From positions 1 through 42,812 of the forward strand of contig JAEXCN010000432.1 in assembly GCA_023402175.1 (NCBI GenBank): DNA of 42,812 bases, read 5' to 3'. Below, piece after piece: positions 13,148-19,375 of this stretch; position 1 is the first letter of the stretch; each line of letters starts with the position of its first letter. This stretch comes from Pseudomonadota bacterium. GTDB taxonomy: Bacteria; Myxococcota_A; Polyangia; Polyangiales; Polyangiaceae. Made by a program: the position numbers and the translations under genes. The notes beneath the pieces were generated by a model that was not told the DNA's origin, ran no database searches, and saw only the letters and a list, made by a program, of their open reading frames with translations.

Positions 13148-13899
13148 CTGATCATTGGTCTCATCGCGTCGCAGCTCGTCAGGCCGAGCGCAGCATTGGA
13201 CGCACTACGGACGCTCTGCAGTCCACGAGATTGACGGGGTGAACATCTCTCGCGCGAAGGCGCAGTCGCAGCGATGAAGCCCTTCGAGAAGAAGATTAAC
13301 AGGGAGACATGAAGACCAGGGAGCCGAGAGGGAGGGGCCTTGCTTCGGTTCCGACCTGGACCCTCGTCGCCTCTCGCAAAACGCTTTCGCATCTTGCTCG
13401 CAAATTTGAGCCTCCCACTCATCCGGCGAGCTTGTTCCGCACAGGCACTGGCGTCCCTGCCGGCTGCGGGACTCGGACGGAGAACGGCCCGCGTCACGTG
13501 GCAGCGTTCATCGTCACGAGAGCGCGCGTGCGAGCTGAATAGCCGTGGAGGGCGTCGGCAAGTCGAGCCGCTCTCCTCCTCCCGAAGGTCCCGGGACAAA
13601 GCTTGGAGACCGCACCGTTTGCGGAACAAGGATGGAGCTCGAGAGTGAGATCTTCCATTCCGAGGGAAACGTGAAGTGCTCGCGAAGCGAGCGCTTCACA
13701 TTTCCTGAGGGCCCAACGAGGGTCTAAGTCGAGAAAGAGACGAGGCCCTCTCGCTCCCTCTCGGCTCACTGTCGCCCTGTCTCACTGTGAATCTCGCAGG
13801 CGACGACATCGCGGACAGCGTGTGAGGCGTCAGGTCTCTCTGAGCGGCGGATGCTGCGCTCTCGCGCTGACGATGGCGGGAGATGAGACCAATGATCAG
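13148..13899. repeat. Diverged long inverted repeat island (two facing copies of a ~280-bp sequence)
   Basis: The gap from 13146 to 14047 (about 900 bp) has no recognised gene. Its ends carry CTGATCATTGGTCTCATC (13148-13165) and the exact reverse complement (13882-13899). Reading inward from both ends, further blocks recur in the same order at similar spacing: a CGTCAG...GAGCGCAGCAT-like block, the 14-mer GAGCCGAGAGGGAG (13321-13334; complement at 13754-13767), GACCCTCGT (13359; complement at 13716-13724) and CTTGTTCCGCA (13431; complement near 13620-13630). The arms are therefore old inverted copies with indels. The left arm keeps a 77-codon frame (13309-13542); the matching frame in the right arm has TAG where the left has TGG (GLASVPTWTLV against GLVSFST-stop-TLV). 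Mobile-element remnant, dispersed repeat or structured RNA are all possible; no transposase is present. Confidence 0.7.
13665..13705. other. Strong GAA-loop hairpin inside the inverted-repeat island
   Basis: GTGAAGTGCTCGC (13671-13683), loop GAA, GCGAGCGCTTCAC (13687-13699): 13 pairs, one of them G-U in RNA, extended after one mismatch by GGAAA (13665-13669) pairing with TTTCC (13701-13705). No T-run follows on either strand, so a plain intrinsic terminator is unlikely. It belongs to the right arm; the left arm has no equally good hairpin at the equivalent place. Confidence 0.65.
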
Positions 13900-14022
13900 G
13901 CTCTGAGGACTTTGTCGCCACGCCCTTCCGCGCCGGCGAGCATCGGCGCCGGAGCCCGCGAGATCACGTCGGTTCCTCGCGCGGACCAATGAAAAAGTTC
14001 AGAGGGCGTCATATGGAGCGCC

Positions 14023-14047
14023 GGTTCGGAGCACGTATCTCCGAACC
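14023..14047 (+). promoter_or_regulatory. Perfect inverted repeat abutting the start codon of the DUF4349 gene
   Basis: GGTTCGGA (14023-14030), 9-base loop, TCCGAACC (14040-14047), then ATG 14048 at once. There is no Shine-Dalgarno between stem and start. In RNA it would form an 8-bp stem touching the start codon and could limit translation; in DNA it could be an operator. Both are inferences. Confidence 0.5.
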
Positions 14048-14890
14048 ATGCAGATCAAGCGCTCGATCACCCTCGTCGTTCCGCTCTTCCTCGCCCTCCT
14101 CGTCGCGTCGCTCACCGGCTGCGCGAAGAAGGCCGCTCCCGAAGGCGCAGCGTCGTCGTCTCCAGCGGCAGCAGCTGCCGGAGCCGGCGACGTTGGCGTG
14201 ACGCCGCTCACGGCCGCGGACCGCTCGCTCATCGTGACGATGGACGTCGCCGTGACCGTCGACCACGTCGAGGACGCGAGCGCCAAGCTCCGCTCGGCGG
14301 TCGAGAACGCGGGCGGCTTCGTGTCGGATTCGCGGATCGTCGGCACCGAGGAGCAGACAGCACATCTCGAGCTGCGCATCCCTTCGGACAAGGTCCGCGG
14401 GATCCGCGCTTCCCTAGCGGAGCTGGGGAGCGTGACGAGCGCATCGGAGAAGGTCGAGGACGTCACCGAGCAGCGCGCCGACCTCGAGGCGCGTCTTCAC
14501 AATGCGCGCGTTCAGGAGAAGCGCGTTCTCGAGATCATGTCCGGCAAGACCGCATCCATCGGCGAGCTCGTCGAGGCCGAGAGGGAGCTCGCGCGCATCC
14601 GCGAGAACGTCGAGCGGATGGAGGCGCAGGAGCGCTCGATGAAGTCGAAGATCCAGCTCGCGACGGTGCGTGTCACGCTCTCGACGCGCGCAGCTCCCGC
14701 CTGGCAGACGCCGGGTCAGAGCATCGCGCGGGCAGGGAAGGCAGGGATCGAAGCGGCGTCCGCGATCGCCGTGTTCTCCGGCATGGCCGCGGCTGCGACG
14801 GTGCCTACACTCTTGCCGCTCTTCGCCATCGCGGGCGTCATCGTGATGATCGTTCGCCGGCGCCGCGCAATGGCGGCGGTGGTCGGTTGA
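14048..14890 (+). CDS. DUF4349-domain lipoprotein
   Basis: 280 residues. A signal peptide with lipobox (LVASLTGC, Cys25) is followed by an Ala/Ser-rich linker. Residues ~58-215 follow the DUF4349 pattern: a beta segment (SLIVTMDVAVTV), a helix with VENAGGFVSDSR, LELRIPSDK, a Gly/Ser turn with VTSASEKVEDVTEQRADLEA, a long coiled-coil-like helix (EAERELARIRENVERMEAQE) and a returning strand (LATVRVTLSTR). A C-terminal transmembrane segment (about 245-270) and an Arg-rich end (VRRRRAM) close the protein, so both ends may be membrane-attached. The role of DUF4349 is not established. It is the first gene of a tight set: the sigma-factor gene starts 15 bases after its stop, which suggests that it senses or is controlled by envelope state. 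Confidence 0.85.
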   Translation: MQIKRSITLVVPLFLALLVASLTGCAKKAAPEGAASSSPAAAAAGAGDVGVTPLTAADRSLIVTMDVAVTVDHVEDASAKLRSAVENAGGFVSDSRIVGTEEQTAHLELRIPSDKVRGIRASLAELGSVTSASEKVEDVTEQRADLEARLHNARVQEKRVLEIMSGKTASIGELVEAERELARIRENVERMEAQERSMKSKIQLATVRVTLSTRAAPAWQTPGQSIARAGKAGIEAASAIAVFSGMAAAATVPTLLPLFAIAGVIVMIVRRRRAMAAVVG

Positions 14891-14905
14891 CCATCGACGC
14901 GCAGG

Positions 14906-15502
14906 ATGCGACGGTCGGGCGCGGTGGCGAGCAGGGAGGAGGTCGGGGCGACAGAGCGTGCTGCGCCGGCGACGCACGCGCGCTCGTCCGGCGAGGGCCT
15001 CGAGGGCGAGCTCGCTGCGCTGCATGCGGCGAGCTATGGCTGGGCGCTCGCTTGCTCCGGGCGCGACGCGAGCGTCGCGGAAGACGTCCTCCAGGAGGTC
15101 TACTTCAAGGTGCTCGACGGACGTGCGCGGTTCGATCGACGCTCGAGCCTGAAGACGTGGCTCTTCGGCGTGATCCGGATGACCGCGCGCGAGCATCGCC
15201 GGTGGTCCGTCCTCCGCATGCTTCGTGGCCGTCGCTCGGATGAAGACGTCCCCGACATCGCCGACAGCGCGCGTGCGCCGGACTCCGAAGCTGCTGCGCG
15301 ACAGAATGCGGAGCGCATCGCCGGCGCGCTCGCGCGTCTTGCAGAGCGGCAGCGGGAAGTCCTGCATCTGGTCTTCTACGAAGACCTCACGATCGCCGAG
15401 GCCGCGGTCGTGATGGGCGTGTCGATCGGCACTGCGCGCCAGCACTACGAGCGCGGCAAACACGCGCTCGCCGCGATCCTCGACAAGGAGCCGAGGCCAT
15501 GA
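14906..15502 (+). CDS. ECF-type RNA polymerase sigma factor
   Basis: 198 residues. Region 2 is visible at about 35-100: a helix with AEDVLQEVYFKVLDG (core RNA polymerase contact), then RSSLKTWLFGVIRMTAREHRR (-10 recognition part). Region 4 lies at about 135-192: ALARLAERQREVLHLVFYED followed by the helix-turn-helix TIAEAAVVMGVSIGTARQHY, which reads the -35 element. Regions 1 and 3 are absent, as in the extracytoplasmic-function group. A ~30-residue N-terminal extension before the first helix is Ala/Glu-rich. The start at ATG 14906 has only a weak upstream AGG. The gene overlaps the next by 4 bases (ATGA), typical of sigma/anti-sigma pairs. The target promoters are not known; autoregulation of this operon is common in the family but not shown here. 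Confidence 0.93.
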   Translation: MRRSGAVASREEVGATERAAPATHARSSGEGLEGELAALHAASYGWALACSGRDASVAEDVLQEVYFKVLDGRARFDRRSSLKTWLFGVIRMTAREHRRWSVLRMLRGRRSDEDVPDIADSARAPDSEAAARQNAERIAGALARLAERQREVLHLVFYEDLTIAEAAVVMGVSIGTARQHYERGKHALAAILDKEPRP

Positions 15503-15918
15503 AGCCGGAACGAGAACACGGAGCGGATCCTCGACAGGAACCGATGACGCCCGAAGAGCGAAAGCTCCGCACACGGTTCCAGGAGCTCGCGGCCCACGAT
15601 CGGCGCAACGCGCCCGACTTCGCGAAGATGTGGACCGCGCCGCGCCCGATCCGCTCGCCCCGGCGCATCGTCGCGTCGGCCACGACGCTTGCCGCGGCCG
15701 CGATGGTCCTTGTCTGGTGTGGGGCGCACTCGATGGTGTCCCCGTCGGAGAGCGCTCCGGCTGCTGCACCAGCCGCCGCGGCTGCACCGGTCCTCGGCGA
15801 CCGAGGCGACGAGGCCGCGCTCGATCCCGCGCCGCTCGACTTCCTTCTCGACGTGCCTGGTAGCGCACCGCGCTCGGCGCGAATCAGCTTCGACTCGAAC
15901 CCGATTCACGGATGGTGA
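15499..15918 (+). CDS. Small single-pass membrane protein, candidate anti-sigma factor
   Basis: 139 residues. A polar cytoplasmic part (~1-56, with TPEERKLRTRFQELAAHD helix) precedes one transmembrane segment (about 57-80, IVASATTLAAAAMVLVWCG) and an Ala/Pro-rich outer part of ~58 residues. The 4-base ATGA overlap with the ECF sigma gene, the size and the topology match an anti-sigma factor holding the sigma at the membrane. It lacks the HxxxCxxC zinc-finger of the common ZAS anti-sigma fold, so the role is inferred from position only. The polar part could instead be a helical sigma-binding domain of another type. The next gene starts one base after its stop, so all are surely one transcript. 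Confidence 0.7.
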   Translation: MKPEREHGADPRQEPMTPEERKLRTRFQELAAHDRRNAPDFAKMWTAPRPIRSPRRIVASATTLAAAAMVLVWCGAHSMVSPSESAPAAAPAAAAAPVLGDRGDEAALDPAPLDFLLDVPGSAPRSARISFDSNPIHGW

Positions 15919-15919
15919 G

Positions 15920-16516
15920 ATGATGACCACGTTCAGGCTTCGAATCCTCGTCCTCGCGCTCCTCGTCCTCGCGCTCCTCGCGTGCGCCAAGAAGAGCGAG
16001 CCGCTTCCGGGAGACTCCGTCTCGGACGACGGACGCGTGAAGCTGTCGCCCGCGCGTCTGAGCACGTCTCCCGCTGAGCCGAGAGACGCTCGAGAGCCGC
16101 TCGGACCGATCGAGAGCCGCCTGTTCCCGCCGGAGCTCGTGATGGAGCACCAAGGAGAGCTCGGGATCGACGAACAGCAGAAGAGCGCGATCCTCGCGGA
16201 GACGGAGCGCGGGCAGTCGACGATGTTGCGCCTGCAGTGGGAGCTGCAGGGCGAGAAGGAGAAGCTCGTGAAGCTCCTCGACGCGGATCGCGCCGACGAG
16301 GCGAAGGTCCAGGAGATCGCTGCTCGCCTGATGGAACGCGAGACGAAGCTCAAGAGCTCGCATCTCGGGATGCTCGTTCGGGTGAAGAACCTCCTCACGC
16401 CCGATCAGCAGGCGAAGCTGCGCGCGCTCCGCTCCGCTGCACCAGTGCCGGGCGGCACGCTCACGACGGATGCAGGCACGGGGGGGCGCGGGGCCGAACC
16501 GCAGGGCACGCGTTGA
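15920..16516 (+). CDS. Spy/CpxP-like periplasmic lipoprotein
   Basis: 198 residues from ATG 15920 (a second ATG follows at 15923). Signal peptide with lipobox (LVLALLACAKK) gives an acylated Cys near position 22. After a polar linker, residues ~70-165 form an all-helical, charged region with LGIDEQQKSAILAETERG and, near its end, LLTPDQQAKLRALR. That second motif is the LTxxQ-type signature of Spy/CpxP/ZraP proteins, periplasmic chaperone-like or metal-stress proteins. The tail is Gly/Thr-rich. Start context: TGA of the previous gene at 15916-15918, one base gap. Last gene of the sigma-factor operon, so it is a likely effector or feedback sensor of envelope stress. The family call is by motif and helical profile; a heavy-metal-sensor variant cannot be ruled out. 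Confidence 0.75.
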   Translation: MMTTFRLRILVLALLVLALLACAKKSEPLPGDSVSDDGRVKLSPARLSTSPAEPRDAREPLGPIESRLFPPELVMEHQGELGIDEQQKSAILAETERGQSTMLRLQWELQGEKEKLVKLLDADRADEAKVQEIAARLMERETKLKSSHLGMLVRVKNLLTPDQQAKLRALRSAAPVPGGTLTTDAGTGGRGAEPQGTR

Positions 16517-16637
16517 GGAGCTGCGCGTCTCGGTCACGATCGCCGGCCGCGAAGGACGAGAAGCCGGACCGAACCAGAGCCCATCTGCTCGCGCGCGCGT
16601 GGACCGCTGACCTGCTGCGCTTGCGACGCTCGCGAAA

Positions 16638-16643
16638 AGGAGG
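16638..16643 (+). promoter_or_regulatory. AGGAGG Shine-Dalgarno before the ASCH gene
   Basis: AGGAGG inside AAAAGGAGG (16635-16643), the best ribosome site in the window. Two starts compete: GTG 16647 (3 bases away, short) and ATG 16656 (12 bases away, long). Neither spacing is ideal, so the exact start stays open. Confidence 0.7.
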
Positions 16644-16646
16644 ACA

Positions 16647-17210
16647 GTGTCGCGGATGGATCTTCGCGAGTGGTCGCGCGGAGCAATGGATCAGATCAAA
16701 GCCGAGCTCCGCTCCGACCCGCACTGGGAGGCGCTGCTCGAAGACCGCGCGGATCGGAGCGTTCATCTCGCGATCTTCGTCGAGCCGTTCCTCGGTGACG
16801 TCATCAGCGGAAAGAAGACCGTCGAGTCCCGCTTCTCCGTCCGTCGCTACGCGCCCTACCGTCGCGTCGTCCGCGGCGACATCGTCCTCGTGAAAGGCGC
16901 GAGCGGGCCGGTCCGAGGCGTCTGCGAGGTTGGCGCGACGCGCTTCGACGAGCTCGACAGCGAGAAGCTCGAAGCGATTCGACGCGAGCACGGCGAGGCG
17001 ATGCGCGCGGCCGACGACGCGTTCTGGGAAGCGTGCCGGGACGCGCGCTACGTCTCGCTGATCGAGCTCTGCGCATTCCGACCGGTGACGCCGATCACGT
17101 GTCCGAAGCGCGATCGGCGCGGCTGGGTCGTGCTCCAGCAGCCGATGAAGGAGGCCCGTCCTTCGATCGCGCTGCGGAAGCGTCCGTCCGGTCACCCGCC
17201 GACGTGGTGA
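16647..17210 (+). CDS. ASCH-domain protein
   Basis: 187 residues from GTG 16647 or 184 from ATG 16656. The core reads HLAIFVEPFLGDVISGKKTV then ESRF (about 41-64) and GDIVLVKGASGPVRGVCEV (about 75-93). Lys-Lys-Thr-Val-Glu-Ser-Arg in the ISGKKTVESR loop is the ASCH signature (PUA-like beta barrel; the conserved K/E/R line the RNA- or nucleoside-binding cleft). Known members include nucleoside deaminase-like amidohydrolases and RNA-binding coactivator domains. The C-terminal half (helices with EAIRREHGEAMRAADDAFWE, then ITCPKRDRRGWVVL) completes the barrel. No signal peptide: cytoplasmic. It lies 130 bases after the sigma operon with its own ribosome site, so it is probably separate. No partner suggests a substrate. 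Confidence 0.82.
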   Translation: MSRMDLREWSRGAMDQIKAELRSDPHWEALLEDRADRSVHLAIFVEPFLGDVISGKKTVESRFSVRRYAPYRRVVRGDIVLVKGASGPVRGVCEVGATRFDELDSEKLEAIRREHGEAMRAADDAFWEACRDARYVSLIELCAFRPVTPITCPKRDRRGWVVLQQPMKEARPSIALRKRPSGHPPTW

Positions 17211-17284
17211 GCGCACGCGTTGGAGGGGGCGCGCGTCCTCCCCGCGCGCGCTGCGGAAGCGCCCCTCAGGAAACGTGCTGAGCT

Positions 17285-18223
17285 TCACGCAGGCGATGAT
17301 GCCTTGCGCTCGCCGCGGCGGAAGGCTCCGGGCGTCACGCCCACGTGGCGCTTGAATGCCTTCCCGAAGGCGCTCTCGGTTTCGTAGCCCACGGCGCGCG
17401 CGATCTGTCCGATCGAGCTGTCGTCCTGGAGCATTCGCTCGGACGCGAGATGCATCCGCCAGCGCGTCACGTACGTGAGCGGCGCTTCGCCGACGAGCTG
17501 CTTGAATTGCTCCGCGAAGACCGTGCGCGACATGCCTGCGACGCGTGCGAGGCCAGCCAGCGTCCAAGGATGATCGACGCGCTCGTGGACGTGCGCGAGG
17601 ACCCGGCCGATCCGCGGATCTACCAGCGCGCGCAGCCAGCCGGAGCGTGCGGAGCCGACGTCCGTCATGTGCGCGCGCAGGGCGTGAACGAAGAGCACGT
17701 CGGCGAGGCGGCCGACGATCGTCTCGTAGCCCGGCTGCCCCGAGGCGATCTCGGATGCGAGGAACCGGATCGTCTCGTCGAGCCAGCGCACGGCGGCGCC
17801 GCCCTCCGATTTCACGTGGAGGAGCGACGGCAAGCTGCCGGCGATCGGGCTGAGACCCGTGCCGTCGAGCGCGAAGGAGCCTGCGACGATCGTCGCCTTC
17901 GCGCCTCCACCGCCGTAGCACAAGACGCCGCCGCAACGGATCGCTCCGCGCGACGCGTAAGCCTCGAGGAGCGGAACCGGCTTCGTCCCCGGCGAGTCAC
18001 GAAGATCGAACTCACGCCCGGAAGGAATGAAGACGAAGTCGCCGGTGCCGAGCGCGATCTCGTCATCGTCGATGCGAAGCGCCCCGGTGCCCTCTGTGAT
18101 CGCGTAGAAGAGCGCGGACGCACAGCTCGTCATGCGGAGGCCCCAGGGCGCCGTCAGGTCGTAGCGCGCGAACACCTTGCTGTTGAGTCTGACGCTCCGA
18201 AGCACGTCAGCGAGTACATCCAT
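17285..18223 (-). CDS. AraC-family transcriptional regulator (cupin-type sensor)
   Basis: 312 residues, ATG at 18223-18221. The N-terminal half begins MDVLADVLRSVRLNSKVFAR and continues with ALFYAITEGTGALRIDDDEI and FVFIPSGREFDL, the pattern of the AraC-binding-like Cupin_6 domain. The last ~100 residues hold two helix-turn-helix units: WTLAGLARVAGMSRTVFAEQ with FKQLVGEAPLTYVTRWRM, then SIGQIARAVGYETESAFGKA followed by FKRHVGVTPGAFRR, the AraC/XylS signature. The frame extends upstream to 18910 but would run into the divergent gene, so the Met at the Cupin_6 start was chosen. It is transcribed away from the oxidoreductase gene; regulators of this subtype often control the adjacent oxidoreductase. 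The ligand is unknown. Confidence 0.93.
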   Translation of the reverse strand: MDVLADVLRSVRLNSKVFARYDLTAPWGLRMTSCASALFYAITEGTGALRIDDDEIALGTGDFVFIPSGREFDLRDSPGTKPVPLLEAYASRGAIRCGGVLCYGGGGAKATIVAGSFALDGTGLSPIAGSLPSLLHVKSEGGAAVRWLDETIRFLASEIASGQPGYETIVGRLADVLFVHALRAHMTDVGSARSGWLRALVDPRIGRVLAHVHERVDHPWTLAGLARVAGMSRTVFAEQFKQLVGEAPLTYVTRWRMHLASERMLQDDSSIGQIARAVGYETESAFGKAFKRHVGVTPGAFRRGERKASSPA

Positions 18224-18235
18224 CGCAGTCACCGC

Positions 18236-18283
18236 CCGGACGATCGAACCGAAACAACGGACTCGTAGCGCAAGATCGTCCGG
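18236..18283. promoter_or_regulatory. Candidate operator: 10-bp inverted repeat between divergent genes
   Basis: CCGGACGATC (18236-18245) and GATCGTCCGG (18274-18283), a perfect inverted repeat with a 28-base spacer, in the 138-bp gap between the AraC-type regulator and the dehydrogenase. The half sites are centred 38 bases apart, nearly four helical turns. This would suit a regulator acting on both genes, but AraC proteins often bind direct repeats, so the binding protein is unproven. Confidence 0.5.
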
Positions 18284-18361
18284 CGCGCACAGACTATGGA
18301 TGGTGCGGTCGACGACGACGACGCTCGAGGAGCGTTGATCGCGCCGGCACGAGGAGGTCGC

Positions 18362-19351
18362 ATGAAAGCGATTCGAGTGCGTGCGTTTGGTGGTCCGGAC
18401 GAGCTCCGCGTAGAGGACATCGAAATCCCGACTCCCGGCGAGGGCGAGGTCCGCCTCCGCGTCTACGCGGCCGGGATGAACTTCACCGATCTGAAGCTGC
18501 TCGACGGAACGATCCCGGGAGCTCCGGCCTTTCCGCTCACGCCGGGCGCAGAAGCGGCTGGCACCGTCGACGCGGTCGGCCCTGGCGTACACGGAATTGT
18601 CACCGGCGCACGAGTGGTCGCAGTACTGCCCAGGTTGGGTGCGTTCGCCGAGTATGCGATCGCGCAAGCGGCGGATGTGACGTCGATCCCGCCAACACTC
18701 GCGTTCGAGAAGGCCGTCGCGCTCCGCGTGCAGGCGCCGACGGCGCTGCTCGCACTTCGCTCCGCTGCGCGCCCCCGCGACGGCGAGACCGTCGTGGTCC
18801 CGGCCGCGGCCGGCGGCGTGGGATCGTTCCTCGTCCAGCTCGCGAAGCGCTTCGGCGCGCGTGTGATCGGCGCGGCGAGCAGCGAGGAAAAGCGGGCTCT
18901 CGCGATGCACCTTGGCGCCGATGTGACGATCGACTCGACGGCAGTGGACTGGCCCGACCGCGTGCGAGAAGAGACGGCAGGACGAGGAGCGGACGTCGTC
19001 CTCGTCATGAACGGCGGCGCGACCACCGCGCAGAGCCTCGGCGCGCTCGCGTCACGAGGACGCGTCGTCCTCTACGGCGTCGAAGCGATGTTGGATACGA
19101 GTCTCGGCCGAGAGCAGCTGATGAGCCTCGTAGCCCAGAATCAGTCGATCATCGGGTTCGCGACATTCACGCTTCCACGCGAAGAGGTCCGCGCAGCGCT
19201 CGATGAGGTCATCGCGCTCGTCGGGCGGGGCGAGCTCGAGGTCGTCGTCGGGGAGACGTTTGCGCTCCAGGATGTCCCCGCCGCGTACCGCGCGATGACG
19301 GCTCGGAAGACGACGGGCAAGGTCGTCATCCGTGTTCGAACGGATGCGTGA
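18362..19351 (+). CDS. Quinone-oxidoreductase-like zinc-independent MDR dehydrogenase
   Basis: 329 residues from ATG 18362, preceded by AGGAGG (18352-18357). The N-terminal GroES-like domain starts MKAIRVRAFGGPDELRVED and contains VYAAGMNFTDLKLLDG and PLTPGAEAAGTV, typical of the QOR branch of medium-chain dehydrogenases. The Rossmann domain has VVVPAAAGGVGSFLVQLAKR (about 140-160), the GxGxxG-like AAGGVG that binds NADPH, then HLGADVTIDST. The structural and catalytic zinc Cys ligands of alcohol dehydrogenases are missing, supporting NADPH:quinone (or enone) reduction. Closing part: FALQDVPAAYRAMTARKTTG then KVVIRV. Cytoplasmic. Divergent from an AraC-type regulator, so expression is probably inducible. 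The exact substrate cannot be read from the sequence. An in-frame extension to 18296 lacks a ribosome site. Confidence 0.92.
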   Translation: MKAIRVRAFGGPDELRVEDIEIPTPGEGEVRLRVYAAGMNFTDLKLLDGTIPGAPAFPLTPGAEAAGTVDAVGPGVHGIVTGARVVAVLPRLGAFAEYAIAQAADVTSIPPTLAFEKAVALRVQAPTALLALRSAARPRDGETVVVPAAAGGVGSFLVQLAKRFGARVIGAASSEEKRALAMHLGADVTIDSTAVDWPDRVREETAGRGADVVLVMNGGATTAQSLGALASRGRVVLYGVEAMLDTSLGREQLMSLVAQNQSIIGFATFTLPREEVRAALDEVIALVGRGELEVVVGETFALQDVPAAYRAMTARKTTGKVVIRVRTDA

Positions 19352-19360
19352 CCGTTTTGG

Positions 19361-19375
19361 TGACAGGTTCTGTCA
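19361..19375. terminator. Small hairpin between convergent genes
   Basis: TGACAG-GTT-CTGTCA: 6-bp stem and 3-base loop in the 21-bp gap between the dehydrogenase stop and the TPR gene, overlapping the TPR stop codon (19373-19375). TTTT (19355-19358) lies before it on the plus strand, which would be a T-run after the stem for the minus-strand transcript. Weak, but in the right place. Confidence 0.3.

Noticed and set aside
13494..13769. 91-codon minus-strand frame in the inverted-repeat island
   Set aside because: Different frame from the peptide shared by both arms, no ribosome site, no motif; likely chance.
17285..18910. Longer version of the AraC gene starting at 18910
   Set aside because: It would run deep into the divergent dehydrogenase; the Cupin_6 start at 18223 fits the family.
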